Positions 8,033 through 16,481 of a DNA stretch of 64,000 nucleotides are shown here, one piece after another (position 1 is the first letter of the stretch; each line of letters begins with the position of its first letter). The stretch is taken from contig NZ_NUOT01000074.1 in assembly GCF_002584535.1 (NCBI RefSeq), positions 39,890 through 103,889 on the forward strand. The letters are read 5' to 3'. A program made the translations under genes and the position numbers. This DNA comes from Bacillus cereus. GTDB taxonomy: Bacteria; Bacillota; Bacilli; Bacillales; Bacillaceae_G. The notes under the pieces were generated by a model. It did not search any database and was not told the DNA's origin. It saw only the letters and a program-made list of their open reading frames with translations.

Positions 8033-8163
8033 TTATGGTTTAATGATAACTTTCCCACCTACTCTTGTCATCGCTATTGCTTCAGTCACTTTGGTGCCGT
8101 TAGTTGATGTATCTCTATAAAAGGCATCCAACGCTTCATCAAACCACTCTGCGTCTTTTAATT
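8033..8163 (-). pseudogene. C-terminal remnant of an unidentified enzyme
   Basis: A clean frame without start codon reads ASKLKDAEWFDEALDAFYRD, then STNGTKVTEAIAMTRVGGKVIIKP and stop at 8033. The ending VGGKVIIKP resembles the last strand of zinc-type or quinone-type dehydrogenases, but this is too short to be sure. It is cut at about 8163, where the oppositely oriented nuclease remnant begins, so both pieces appear truncated at one deletion joint. Confidence 0.45.
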
Positions 8164-8593
8164 TACTAGCTTATGTGTAATGTAGATGGTCAGATGATAA
8201 ATAAGATGTTACTAAAAAAGGGATTAGCAAGGGTTGCTTATGTATATGCACCAAACACAACTCACATCGATGAGTTTTATGCAATTCAAAAAGAAGCACA
8301 GAAAAAAGGAATTGGGATATGGAGTATTGAAGACTATGCTGCTAATGATTTCAATACAAGTTCTTCAACAAACTCTAATCATCCTAAAACAAATTCTACC
8401 CCCCTCTCAAAACAATTCAAACGATAATAAAGAAAGCAATGTAGTTTGCAAGGGAAAAATCAAAGGCAATGCAAACAGCAAAATTTATCATGTTCCTGAC
8501 GGGGATTTTTATAATAAAACAACGAATAACATTGTCTGGTTTTGCACAGAAAAAGAAGCGCAAGAAAATGGATATGTAAAATCAAAACGTTAA
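8164..8593 (+). pseudogene. Truncated, frameshifted thermonuclease (SNase-like) gene
   Basis: The piece starts mid-domain at LLAYV; one extra A near 8178 (GTGTAATGTA for GTGTATGTA) breaks the frame. It continues DGQMINKMLLKKGLARVAYVY and KGIGIWSIEDYA, the C-terminal half of a staphylococcal-nuclease domain. A second frameshift near the C-run at 8400 leads into KIYHVPDGDFYNKTTNNIVWF, the small YHVPGG-type tail found on many secreted SNase proteins. Signal peptide and catalytic Arg/Asp residues are absent, so it is inactive. Confidence 0.8.
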
Positions 8594-8620
8594 AAAAGCA
8601 CTTAAAAAAGTGCTTTTTTT
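8592..8620 (+). terminator. Terminator between nuclease relic and defence operon
   Basis: AAGCACTT/AAGTGCTT stem with flanking A and T runs; can act in both directions and also closes the defence operon ending at 8647. Confidence 0.85.
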
Positions 8621-8646
8621 CATTAACTATATCATGCATCTTGATA

Positions 8647-10473
8647 TTACACTCGTTGGTGAAACAGCTCATGATAAACATCTACTACTTTTTTGATTGC
8701 TTCTGCAATTCCAAGATGGAAACCATTCTTTTCTTCTAATGGTGTTAATTCCATTAAACGGACTTGATTACTTTCCATAGGGTCTTTAGGCTGTATATTA
8801 CCCTCATTCTTCGGATAAACTGCCCAAACTTCGTGCACCGTTCTAAATACACGCCAGTTACCTGGGGATTCATTTTTATATAAGAAAGGAGAATCCATAT
8901 TGTCACGATAAGAAATTAACTGACGCATAACATCATTCTTTTTTCTCTTTGCATTAGTCCATATGGCATGTACAGGTCTGTATTTAAAATCAACCATAAT
9001 TGTTCCAATATATTCATTATCTTCGTATATATCCATTCGAGCATCCGGTCGATTATGCGTTCCATTCGCATAAATCGGTTTATCCAGAACTGTTTTTTCC
9101 TTATCGAATGGTAATCTTTCATCATAAACCAAACGCAATCGAATATTCTCTTTCTTAAATTCAATTACTGTTCCTGGTTCTAAAAAAGGAACTGTAATTG
9201 TTTTTGAATTAGGATGGGTATCAAAAATCCAACCCTTTACCACTTCAAAGCCAACAGTTTCTTTTTGTAATCCGTCTATCAATTGTAAAAACCCCCAAAT
9301 TTCATACAATAAATCTGTTCGTTTCCAATAGTAGTCGTAATTGGTATCCAGTGTAATGGATAACTCTTCATTTTTTAACAAGCGATACAGTTGATATAAC
9401 TGTCTGTATCTTAAGTCCAAATGCAAGACATGAGGAATGCTCAACACTTGTGTCTCTTCTACTTCTTCTATCCAATCTTCTTTTAATACAAGCAAGCATT
9501 CACTTCTCACACGTCGAACAAATCGTTCATATTCTATCAATTCATCTAATACTTTAGAGTTCAATCGAACTTTAATGTGTTCATCGTGATGAAAACGTCG
9601 TTCATCTTTAATCTCTCGTTGTATTTTTTCTTTATGACTATGGAGATATTCCAATAATTCGTTCATTTCTCGCGAGATAAAACGCACGATATTTTTAATC
9701 CATTGATTCTCTAATAAGTTATGATTTCGAGTATGTTTAGGTGTGTAAACGTAATCTCTACTTTCTAGATGCCGAGAACGATAGCGGATACTAGTAGCAT
9801 CAACAATTCCAGCTTTTCCTTCTGGCACTAAATTATATTCCTTACGAATCCGCATACGAGGTTCGGTTTGAATCATTTTTAAAGAATTAATCCATTTCAA
9901 GTAATCTCTTTTAACGATATATAACTTTCGAAGAATATGAATGGGAATAGGAAGGGAGCTATTAATTCCAAGACTTGCATTTTTCCTTACCAAGTCTTGT
10001 GCTAGTCCATTCAACGTTTCTTCCACTTCATCACGCATTGAAACCCATTGTTCTTCTGTGATTTGTTTTGGTTGTACCTTGAGCCAAGAATAGTAAGATA
10101 CATTTTTTACAACTACTTTGATACGATAATGTCCAGGAATCAGTGGATAATATCCATCGCGATTGTCTGAATCCTTACCATTATTATATAGATATACAGG
10201 ACTTATTTCAGAAGATATATATGCAATATCATCTTCCCCAAATTCTAAATCCCGTTCTGGGAGGGTATCCAACCCATCCATATAAAGACGGGCTGTTTCA
10301 TCCTCACAAATAAATTCTAATAATAAATGTTTGTTTTCTACGACTTCGGGTACGTTTTCATCTTCCATTCGATACAAAAGCGTTTCATCTTGTACGAAGT
10401 TAGTAACAGGTATTTCTTTTTCGCTTGGGTGATTAGGATTTTGACGAAAAATAACTTTAAACGGTATGACCAT
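8647..10473 (-). CDS. McrC-like nuclease subunit (DUF2357 plus PD-(D/E)XK), third gene of defence operon
   Basis: The 608-aa product has a central DUF2357-type region (KHTRNHNLLENQWIKNIVRF and helical text, about residues 130-330). Its C-terminal PD-(D/E)XK nuclease core has Asp in RPDARMDIY (about 477/481), DFK (about 495-497) after a strand, and a following QLISYRD helix with Gln near 518. Known McrC-type proteins cut DNA or RNA when driven by their McrB partner; that role is inferred here. The ATG lies 17 nt inside the end of the upstream AAA gene, indicating translational coupling. The operon ends at the hairpin at 8592-8620. The target specificity cannot be read from this subunit. Confidence 0.85.
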   Translation of the reverse strand: MVIPFKVIFRQNPNHPSEKEIPVTNFVQDETLLYRMEDENVPEVVENKHLLLEFICEDETARLYMDGLDTLPERDLEFGEDDIAYISSEISPVYLYNNGKDSDNRDGYYPLIPGHYRIKVVVKNVSYYSWLKVQPKQITEEQWVSMRDEVEETLNGLAQDLVRKNASLGINSSLPIPIHILRKLYIVKRDYLKWINSLKMIQTEPRMRIRKEYNLVPEGKAGIVDATSIRYRSRHLESRDYVYTPKHTRNHNLLENQWIKNIVRFISREMNELLEYLHSHKEKIQREIKDERRFHHDEHIKVRLNSKVLDELIEYERFVRRVRSECLLVLKEDWIEEVEETQVLSIPHVLHLDLRYRQLYQLYRLLKNEELSITLDTNYDYYWKRTDLLYEIWGFLQLIDGLQKETVGFEVVKGWIFDTHPNSKTITVPFLEPGTVIEFKKENIRLRLVYDERLPFDKEKTVLDKPIYANGTHNRPDARMDIYEDNEYIGTIMVDFKYRPVHAIWTNAKRKKNDVMRQLISYRDNMDSPFLYKNESPGNWRVFRTVHEVWAVYPKNEGNIQPKDPMESNQVRLMELTPLEEKNGFHLGIAEAIKKVVDVYHELFHQRV

Positions 10474-12409
10474 ATAAACGTAACTCCTTCGCTTTTTCCG
10501 CTATCAATTTTCTTGTTTGTTTAAATTCATATGAATCTGGCATATTAGATAATAATTCTAATAGTTTACTATTTTCTACTTGCTTTGTATCAGGATTATA
10601 TTGACCAAGTAATTCAGTAAATTGTTCATCCGACCCGCGGACTTTTGTTAGAACACGTTGTACTAACTGAATATCAAAAGCTTCTTCTCTACTAAGAGGA
10701 GCGTTTAGCGGAATGTTATTTAGGAAATTGCTGATTTGACGAATAATACGCCATCCGATTCCCAAGTTTCGACTGCAATTTTGCAATTCAATGTGCAAAT
10801 CCCAGAGGAACTTAGATTCATTTTCATGTAATGAAATTTCACGTTCTTTTCTTTTGAATGTTTCGTATTCATCAAATGTAAATGGCTCTGACTTCGGTAT
10901 AATTGGTTCTTGTTTACGCTGTTCTTCCATTTGTAGCACATTGGAGTATGGCTGCATGTTTAAAGTAATTACATTTGCTCGGTCTAATACCTTATCAGAG
11001 AATTGGAATGTAGATTCATCAAGATTTACAGTTCCTACAAAAATCACGTTACTTCCTATACGTAAAGTAGGTGGAAATACATTTTGGTTGTAGATTCTTG
11101 CACTAAACTCTTCATTATACAAACGCAAGATTCGTTTATTTTCTTCCAACTCAAGTACCGATAAGAATTGTGAGAAATAATGTTCAACGCGTGCAAGATT
11201 CATTTCGTCAAAGCAAACGATATGCAAGTCTTCACCATATTCATTAGCACGAGCTAAGATATTCATCACGCCGGAATCTCCTGGGCGATATACGTTATGT
11301 AATGTATCTAAATACCCAATTACATCTGCATCATCTTGCCAAAACGGACGAACCGGTACAAATAGCATTTGGTCCTTGTTTAGTTTCACAGCATTTGCAT
11401 AACATTGGACAAGCTTTGATTTTCCAGTACCACTCATACCAGCTAAAATTACAAGACTTCCCGTTTTCATTGCAGTATGGAAATTATATAAATCTTTAGT
11501 GTCGTAATAGAGTCCTAAACGTTTGCATTCATTTTGAAATGCTTCCATAAACTCATGTTCTCTGTATCCAATAGAGTGTTCTTCTGGTGTAACAGTCTCT
11601 ACAGGTCCTTCATCTATTAATTGCTCTTTTGGAGCGTCTGGTGCTTCTAATCCACCAATAGGTTCTCCATGTTCTTCAAGCAAACCTTGCAATTCATCGT
11701 ATTGGTTTGATTCCATAAAAAGAACCTGTTCATGCACATAACTATTCATGACATATTCCGTTTGTAAATTGATGGAATTTACTTGATTTGATGATGTATA
11801 GAATCGAAAACCACCATGAGCGTAATCATGTTTTTCAAATGAACCGTATAGTGTATATTCTTGCTTGTCTGGTTGATGTTTCCATAAAATCATAGTTGGA
11901 GTATCGTCATCATCTTTAGGAATTTGTTTATTGTCTCCTATATATTTCTTACCCTGTAATTGTTGTTCAAATACCTCTTTTGTACGCTCAGTTGTTTCTT
12001 CTGAAAAAATTGGAATCGGGTCCAAAAATATACCAGGGGCAAAAGAATCAGACTTCTTAACAATACTTACATCCCTTGCAACATGATACTCCATTCCTCC
12101 ACTTGGTTTTTTTAAATCTACTTTAAAAAAGAGTATGTAGCGATTCAAAAAATCGCGAAGCGCTTGCTTTCTGTCGAAGTCGCTTTTAGTAATATCATCA
12201 TAAAAACCCCAATTATTTAACTCCTCCGCATAACAACATACATCTCTTATTTGTCGAGGGAAACTTTCAGGCGGCGTAGAAACGATTCGTATATAAAATT
12301 GTAAATTATCGTTTCGATTGATAATAACAGAACTTCTTCCTGTTGAAACCTCTCCGTCATTTGCTAAAATCCCTGCAATATCAAAATCCCATTTTTTTGC
12401 TCCGTACAT
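10457..12409 (-). CDS. McrB-like AAA+ NTPase subunit, second gene of defence operon
   Basis: A 650-aa motor protein. Residues about 1-280 form an unrecognised N-terminal region, presumably the specificity module. The AAA+ core follows: Walker A GMSGTGKS (324-331), a long insert, Walker B IVCFDEMN (397-404), and GTVNLDES (459-466) in the place where McrB has its MNTADR-type signature, then LDRA with the arginine finger candidate. Whether it uses GTP or ATP cannot be told. The ATG follows the first gene's stop by one base, with its ribosome site (GAGAGAGGG) inside that gene, and it overlaps the nuclease gene by 17 nt. The three proteins are expected to work as one complex. Confidence 0.88.
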   Translation of the reverse strand: MYGAKKWDFDIAGILANDGEVSTGRSSVIINRNDNLQFYIRIVSTPPESFPRQIRDVCCYAEELNNWGFYDDITKSDFDRKQALRDFLNRYILFFKVDLKKPSGGMEYHVARDVSIVKKSDSFAPGIFLDPIPIFSEETTERTKEVFEQQLQGKKYIGDNKQIPKDDDDTPTMILWKHQPDKQEYTLYGSFEKHDYAHGGFRFYTSSNQVNSINLQTEYVMNSYVHEQVLFMESNQYDELQGLLEEHGEPIGGLEAPDAPKEQLIDEGPVETVTPEEHSIGYREHEFMEAFQNECKRLGLYYDTKDLYNFHTAMKTGSLVILAGMSGTGKSKLVQCYANAVKLNKDQMLFVPVRPFWQDDADVIGYLDTLHNVYRPGDSGVMNILARANEYGEDLHIVCFDEMNLARVEHYFSQFLSVLELEENKRILRLYNEEFSARIYNQNVFPPTLRIGSNVIFVGTVNLDESTFQFSDKVLDRANVITLNMQPYSNVLQMEEQRKQEPIIPKSEPFTFDEYETFKRKEREISLHENESKFLWDLHIELQNCSRNLGIGWRIIRQISNFLNNIPLNAPLSREEAFDIQLVQRVLTKVRGSDEQFTELLGQYNPDTKQVENSKLLELLSNMPDSYEFKQTRKLIAEKAKELRLYGHTV

Positions 12410-12410
12410 G

Positions 12411-13616
12411 CTACAAAACCCTCTCTCTTATTCTGTTATTTTGGTTTAATAACTCTTTTACTTGATTGAAATTTTTACAAATGTTGATTTTAGTTTTGTC
12501 GATTTGTGAATACGAATCGTTTGCATTCAATAGAAATTGGTCTTTATTATCGAGTTCGTATGATAAAACCCAATAAGATTCACAGTCGAGTGGGAATTGA
12601 TAATCATGGACAGCACCTGCCTCTACAAATTTAAATTCGATTTTTTCATTATCAAATTGGTTTGTATATACGGGTTTTCCAATTACAAGAATTCGAGTTT
12701 TATTTGTTTGATTCAAAGTTGCTTTAATTTCAGTCGTTGTTTTGTTATCAGAACCTTCCTTTGTTAGTTCTTGCAATTGTTTCTCATGCAATTGTTTCTC
12801 GTTCATTTGTTTTGCATGTAAATGATTTAATTGACCTTGCAAATCTTTTATTGTTTCTTCGTACTCTGCTTTTTCTTTATTCCATTTTTCTTGTTTCCCC
12901 TTATACTCGTTAGTTATTGTTTCATTTTCTTTCGATAACTCGTTATACAATCGGTTTTTTTCATTTAGTTTTTCAGTGGTTTTCTTATTGCCTTCTTTTA
13001 TATCATCTATTTTTTTCTTATGATTTTCATCACGTTTTTCCAACTCCTTCGTCAGGTTTTCTACCTTTTGTTCGAGTTGTTGTATCTTCTTTTGGTCTTT
13101 TTTAGAGGTCGTCGTTACCTCTTTTGGTTTTTCGTTAGGAATTGGTTTTTGTTTTGTCATCGGTTTTTTATCGTTCGATTCAGTGTTTTCTGATTTAAGT
13201 GTAATGGATTCATTCGGAAGATTTAATAATTCGCTCTGTTCATCTTTTAAAAGTGCATACAATTGGACTGCCTTTTTTTCTTGGTCTTCAGAAAATAGTT
13301 TTGCAAATACCGTAGCAGCATTAATGTGCTCTGCAATATTTACTAGTTCGTTTACCTCTTTATCTACCAACGATAATCCATCTAGTAGGCTTGGCGCAAT
13401 TCCTTTGGACCAGGACATCAATTTTGGTAAATACTTTGTGTCAAGCAAGTTTGAAATAAGCATATTTCTATTTGTTTTATTAGCTTTATTAACGATAGAC
13501 TGAATTTTATTTTTTCGGACGCCATTAACTGGAATTTCTGTTTTTTCGTATATTTGAGCCAAAACTTCATTACTAAATCTAGGTAGCAACCATCGCCACA
13601 CATCTTTACTAGACAT
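12411..13616 (-). CDS. Coiled-coil protein, first gene of McrBC-like defence operon
   Basis: A 401-aa protein with three parts. Residues about 1-130 form a helical N-terminal domain; a Lys/Glu/Gln-rich linker and long coiled coil (about 160-300) follow, with heptad-like text such as KIQQLEQKVENLTKELEKR. The C-terminal domain (about 308-395) starts with the strand TRILVIGKP and resembles a divergent DUF2325-like Rossmann fold (inference). AGAAGGGA precedes ATG 13616. It lies immediately upstream of, and nearly fused to, the AAA gene. Coiled-coil partners are known in the CoCoNuT branch of type IV restriction systems; I cannot confirm that this protein belongs there. Confidence 0.8.
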   Translation of the reverse strand: MSSKDVWRWLLPRFSNEVLAQIYEKTEIPVNGVRKNKIQSIVNKANKTNRNMLISNLLDTKYLPKLMSWSKGIAPSLLDGLSLVDKEVNELVNIAEHINAATVFAKLFSEDQEKKAVQLYALLKDEQSELLNLPNESITLKSENTESNDKKPMTKQKPIPNEKPKEVTTTSKKDQKKIQQLEQKVENLTKELEKRDENHKKKIDDIKEGNKKTTEKLNEKNRLYNELSKENETITNEYKGKQEKWNKEKAEYEETIKDLQGQLNHLHAKQMNEKQLHEKQLQELTKEGSDNKTTTEIKATLNQTNKTRILVIGKPVYTNQFDNEKIEFKFVEAGAVHDYQFPLDCESYWVLSYELDNKDQFLLNANDSYSQIDKTKINICKNFNQVKELLNQNNRIRERVL

Positions 13617-14164
13617 ACAGTCCCTTCTTTCTAAAAGTGATATTGTTTTTTTGTGTGTCTGAATCCGTTTACATAATTATCACTCCCCTCACAATTGATA
13701 TTTCTAACCGTTTATTCCTATTATGTTAAGAGTCTATAAGAATATAAAGATAGAAAATATACATAACAAAATTTTTCTTGTTCAATGAGTAATATTCTCA
13801 TTCGTTATTTCCGATAAAGTCCTTAATAAAAGATAAGAAAATATTTCCTGAATCACAAATGTATGATTACATGATATATCTAAAAAAACACCTTCGAGCC
13901 TGTGTGAACAATTCTTTTTGCAACTTATAATACAAATTTATTCCAAAAGGACGAAATGGTATATAAATCTACCGCCTTTCAATACAATGCGACCATGAAT
14001 TAGTTTTACATTATCCCCCTCCTACGGCGTGCAGCTCTTTTTTAATCAACTAACGGTCTTTATTCAAATTGGCTCTGTTAAATTTTAATGTTGATAATTG
14101 AGTAAATTAGAGGGAAACCCTTATATTTGGATTTCCTGTTTTTATACTTTCGACTTTTTCGCTG
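13617..14164. other. Promoter region of the defence operon and non-coding DNA with repeat copy B
   Basis: No gene seen. The first 150 bases upstream of the coiled-coil gene are AT-rich and should hold its promoter, but I see no clear operator. Repeat copy B is at 13854-13970. A possible insertion-sequence terminus beginning GGCTCTGTTAAATTT lies at about 14072. Confidence 0.5.
13854..13970. repeat. Dispersed repeat, copy B (117 bp)
   Basis: Begins CACAAATGTATGATTACATG and ends GGTATATAAATCT, same orientation as copy A at 7692-7807. The mismatches are scattered, so the copies are not recent. Confidence 0.85.
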
Positions 14165-14446
14165 TTAAGAAACATTTTTTAGCCAAGTAATAATTCGAAG
14201 TACCTGAAATGGTTCAAACCAAGTAATTAAAAACATCACAACGAAGAAAGAAATAAGTGATATGAATTTTAATGTTCCTTTTTCCCGTTTAGCAACTGCT
14301 ATAAAACTTAGTGCAATTCCAACTAAAAAAGAAATAAAACTAAAAAGGACAATCGGTTCAGAATAGCCATCTATTTTCCAATTTAATCCGAATAATAATA
14401 GCCCTATAAACATCAAGACCACCGAAAATACACTAAATTTTCTAAT
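14165..14446 (-). CDS. Small membrane protein of about 93 aa, apparent ATT start
   Basis: Three hydrophobic segments (FIGLLLFGLNW, a central IVLFSFISFLVGIALSFIAV and a third ISFFVVMFLITWF) mark a multi-pass membrane protein; I do not recognise a family. The only good ribosome site, GGAGGTG at 14452-14458, points to an ATT codon at 14446, giving IRKFSVFSVVLMF. GTG 14422 and ATG 14413 are the first conventional starts but lack a site. Either translation uses ATT, or an original ATG has mutated. It sits between the defence operon and a transposase relic. Confidence 0.55.
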   Translation of the reverse strand: MRKFSVFSVVLMFIGLLLFGLNWKIDGYSEPIVLFSFISFLVGIALSFIAVAKREKGTLKFISLISFFVVMFLITWFEPFQVLRIITWLKNVS

Positions 14447-14591
14447 AATTACACCTCCAAATATGATTTTACCATTTTAAGGAGTAAACGATAATTATTT
14501 TTTGTGCATAAGAATTAACAATTACACGATAAACTTAAGCTCTCATATGTATCAATCATTTCATACACAAATGAAGATAGGAGAAACTCTT

Positions 14592-15140
14592 TTATATTAT
14601 GTTTAGTGCTTTCGTTACTGCAACTATCAACAAATAAAAACCAAGCAAGTTATCGAGATATTTTGTAGCCACGCCTTTAAATCGGTCTATTCATTGTTTC
14701 ATACGAGAATGGAGACCATTTACATTTTGAATGTGATACAAGCCTTTAATAACGTACTTACCATCATTTGACTTAATTCTGTAATGTTCATTCCCCTTTT
14801 CTTTAGCGTAGGTTTTGTACACTCTCCAAGTATCTGTAACAAGTACATTATTAGGGGTCAGTTTAGAGCCAATCATAGTATCCACCTTATTTTTGACAAC
14901 ACGCCCCAAACAAGCAACTTTTGAGACAGTTGCTTGTTTGGGGCTAATGCCTATATGTTTGAATTTTCCACCTCGCTTACGGAGTTTGCGTTCCGTAATG
15001 CCACGTTGCCCTTTTTGAGAGTATAGGAAATAAGTCTCATCAACTTCAACGATACCATCAAATTGCTCAAACTCCATTTGTTTTAATGCACTTAACAATT
15101 TGTGCCTCCAATATAAAAGTGTTTCACTTTATAAAACCGA
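14592..15140 (-). pseudogene. IS1595-family (ISXO2-like) transposase relic
   Basis: The text YWRHKLLSALKQMEFEQF, then GIVEVDETYFLYSQKGQRG, is diagnostic of IS1595 transposases and includes the first catalytic Asp. VTDTWRVYKTYAKEKG, NVNGLHSRMKQ and, beyond a TGA at 14691-14693, IDRFKGVATKYL follow. The TGA replaces the Trp that family members carry there. The zinc-ribbon N-terminus is gone (stop codon just upstream of YWRH). A perfect inverted repeat at 14903-14944 replaces normal coding text. The element is dead; clear terminal repeats were not identified. Confidence 0.85.
14903..14944. repeat. Perfect 17-bp inverted repeat with 8-nt loop inside the transposase relic
   Basis: GCCCCAAACAAGCAACT at 14903-14919 and its exact complement AGTTGCTTGTTTGGGGC at 14928-14944 flank TTTGAGAC. 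Both arms lie within the transposase frame. Confidence 0.95.
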
Positions 15141-15164
15141 GTTCTAATGATTCTTTCATAGCTT

Positions 15165-16070
15165 TTAAAGCAGCAAATCCGTTGAGTTAACAATATGAAT
15201 TCCATATGTTAGTTTTAATTGCTCAAATGCTTTTTCCGTTTCCTCTTCATAACTAGGAATAGGACTCATACAATCATTTAATAGATAAATATTGGAGGTT
15301 ACAGAACGGTCATCTGTATAATGTTCAACAATTTGCTTTACTGATTCTAAGACACAGTGAGATTTGGCTTCTCCTGCAATAATGATTTTTTTGTAAGATT
15401 TTAATGAATTTAAAAATTCATAATTCCCTTCATCGCCCACTGCATATTCAGGCTTAATCATCCCATACATTTCACTTAATGGATTTTTTCCCTTTACGAT
15501 TTTTTCTATTTTGGTGTTTCGAGCAATAGAGTGGAAATGAATCATATTAGAAAATTGACCTTCTAATGCCGCCCCATTAGTTCCTTCAATGCAGTGATAT
15601 GTCCAAATACACAGTTGCTTCTTACCTATTTTTTCGAGATTACGCAGATAGTCTAAGCTTTCTTTTTGCTTTTCCACCGCTATCCAAATCCCCTCCTCTA
15701 CATCATCTAATTTAATAATAGTAAATGGGGCTGGGTGATTCCCTTCTCTATCCACCCACCAACAAGGGTGAAAAATTTGATGTAAGTCATGGGTATCTAA
15801 TGACACTGCGATAGTGGTAATTTTATTTAAGTTCTTATAGATAAAATTTGTGATATTTCGAATATCTCGATGAGAATTTGGAACCCCTAATTCTCCGTTC
15901 TCCATAAAATCATTTTGAAAGTCAATCCCAATAACCATTACTCGTTCCTTATCTTCGCTCGCAGGAACTAATTCCTCTGCCTTTGCCAAAACAAGTAAAT
16001 CATTTAGTTTCATTCTGTTTGTTCTACCAATTTCATCAATCCTAACAATGTCGTCAAATCTTGTCTTCAA
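15165..16070 (-). CDS. Cysteine hydrolase, nicotinamidase-like (isochorismatase superfamily)
   Basis: A 301-aa enzyme with the superfamily triad in place: Asp in VIGIDFQNDFM (near residue 51), a conserved stretch IWTYHCIEGTNG, and Cys in AGEAKSHCVLES (near 240). Nicotinamidases deamidate nicotinamide in NAD salvage; the size and extra segments suggest a divergent member whose substrate I cannot name. The stop at 15165 may be premature. One base out of frame, the sequence continues FAALKAMKESLELGFIK to a stop at 15124, which looks like an original C-terminus lost by a one-base change. It lies inside the insertion that splits another nicotinamidase-family gene. Confidence 0.8.
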   Translation of the reverse strand: MKTRFDDIVRIDEIGRTNRMKLNDLLVLAKAEELVPASEDKERVMVIGIDFQNDFMENGELGVPNSHRDIRNITNFIYKNLNKITTIAVSLDTHDLHQIFHPCWWVDREGNHPAPFTIIKLDDVEEGIWIAVEKQKESLDYLRNLEKIGKKQLCIWTYHCIEGTNGAALEGQFSNMIHFHSIARNTKIEKIVKGKNPLSEMYGMIKPEYAVGDEGNYEFLNSLKSYKKIIIAGEAKSHCVLESVKQIVEHYTDDRSVTSNIYLLNDCMSPIPSYEEETEKAFEQLKLTYGIHIVNSTDLLL

Positions 16071-16481
16071 CTTAATTCATCTCCTATCTCAATGTTTTTT
16101 AATTTACAATTTAGGATACTACTGTGCAAAAAGGAAACAGTTTCAATACGAAAACATACGTTCTGTTTAACTACGAAAAAAATAGCTCATTCTAGAGTCT
16201 GTTTTTATGTATATAAGTATCAAGGTTTAGTCACGGCCCATTAAACTACAACAACATTTACTGTAACAACAATATACAAAACACTGATTAGTTGTTCTAA
16301 AGAGTCTTTTCAGATTCTGTTATTAGCTAAATAATTTCTTTACTTTCACATACATATTTTAACATTAGTGATTAATAAAAGCTAACCATATCCTTCAATT
16401 GCAAACAGATAGTTAATTGAAGGATTATTATGAGATATTACTGTAATAATAAGCTTTGAAGGGAAAGTGGATTCCTAATAT
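16071..16481. other. Gene-free right end of the insertion
   Basis: No frame with a ribosome site. A 10-bp inverted repeat (TCCTTCAATT 16391-16400, AATTGAAGGA 16415-16424) could be a weak terminator. The segment ends with TATTCATA (16479-16486), which mirrors TATGAATA at the left edge. Confidence 0.6.

Noticed and set aside
8647-13616. Locus considered as BREX, Zorya or a type I restriction system
   Set aside because: No methyltransferase, PglZ, MotAB-like or HsdR-type helicase is present; motifs fit the McrB/McrC pair.
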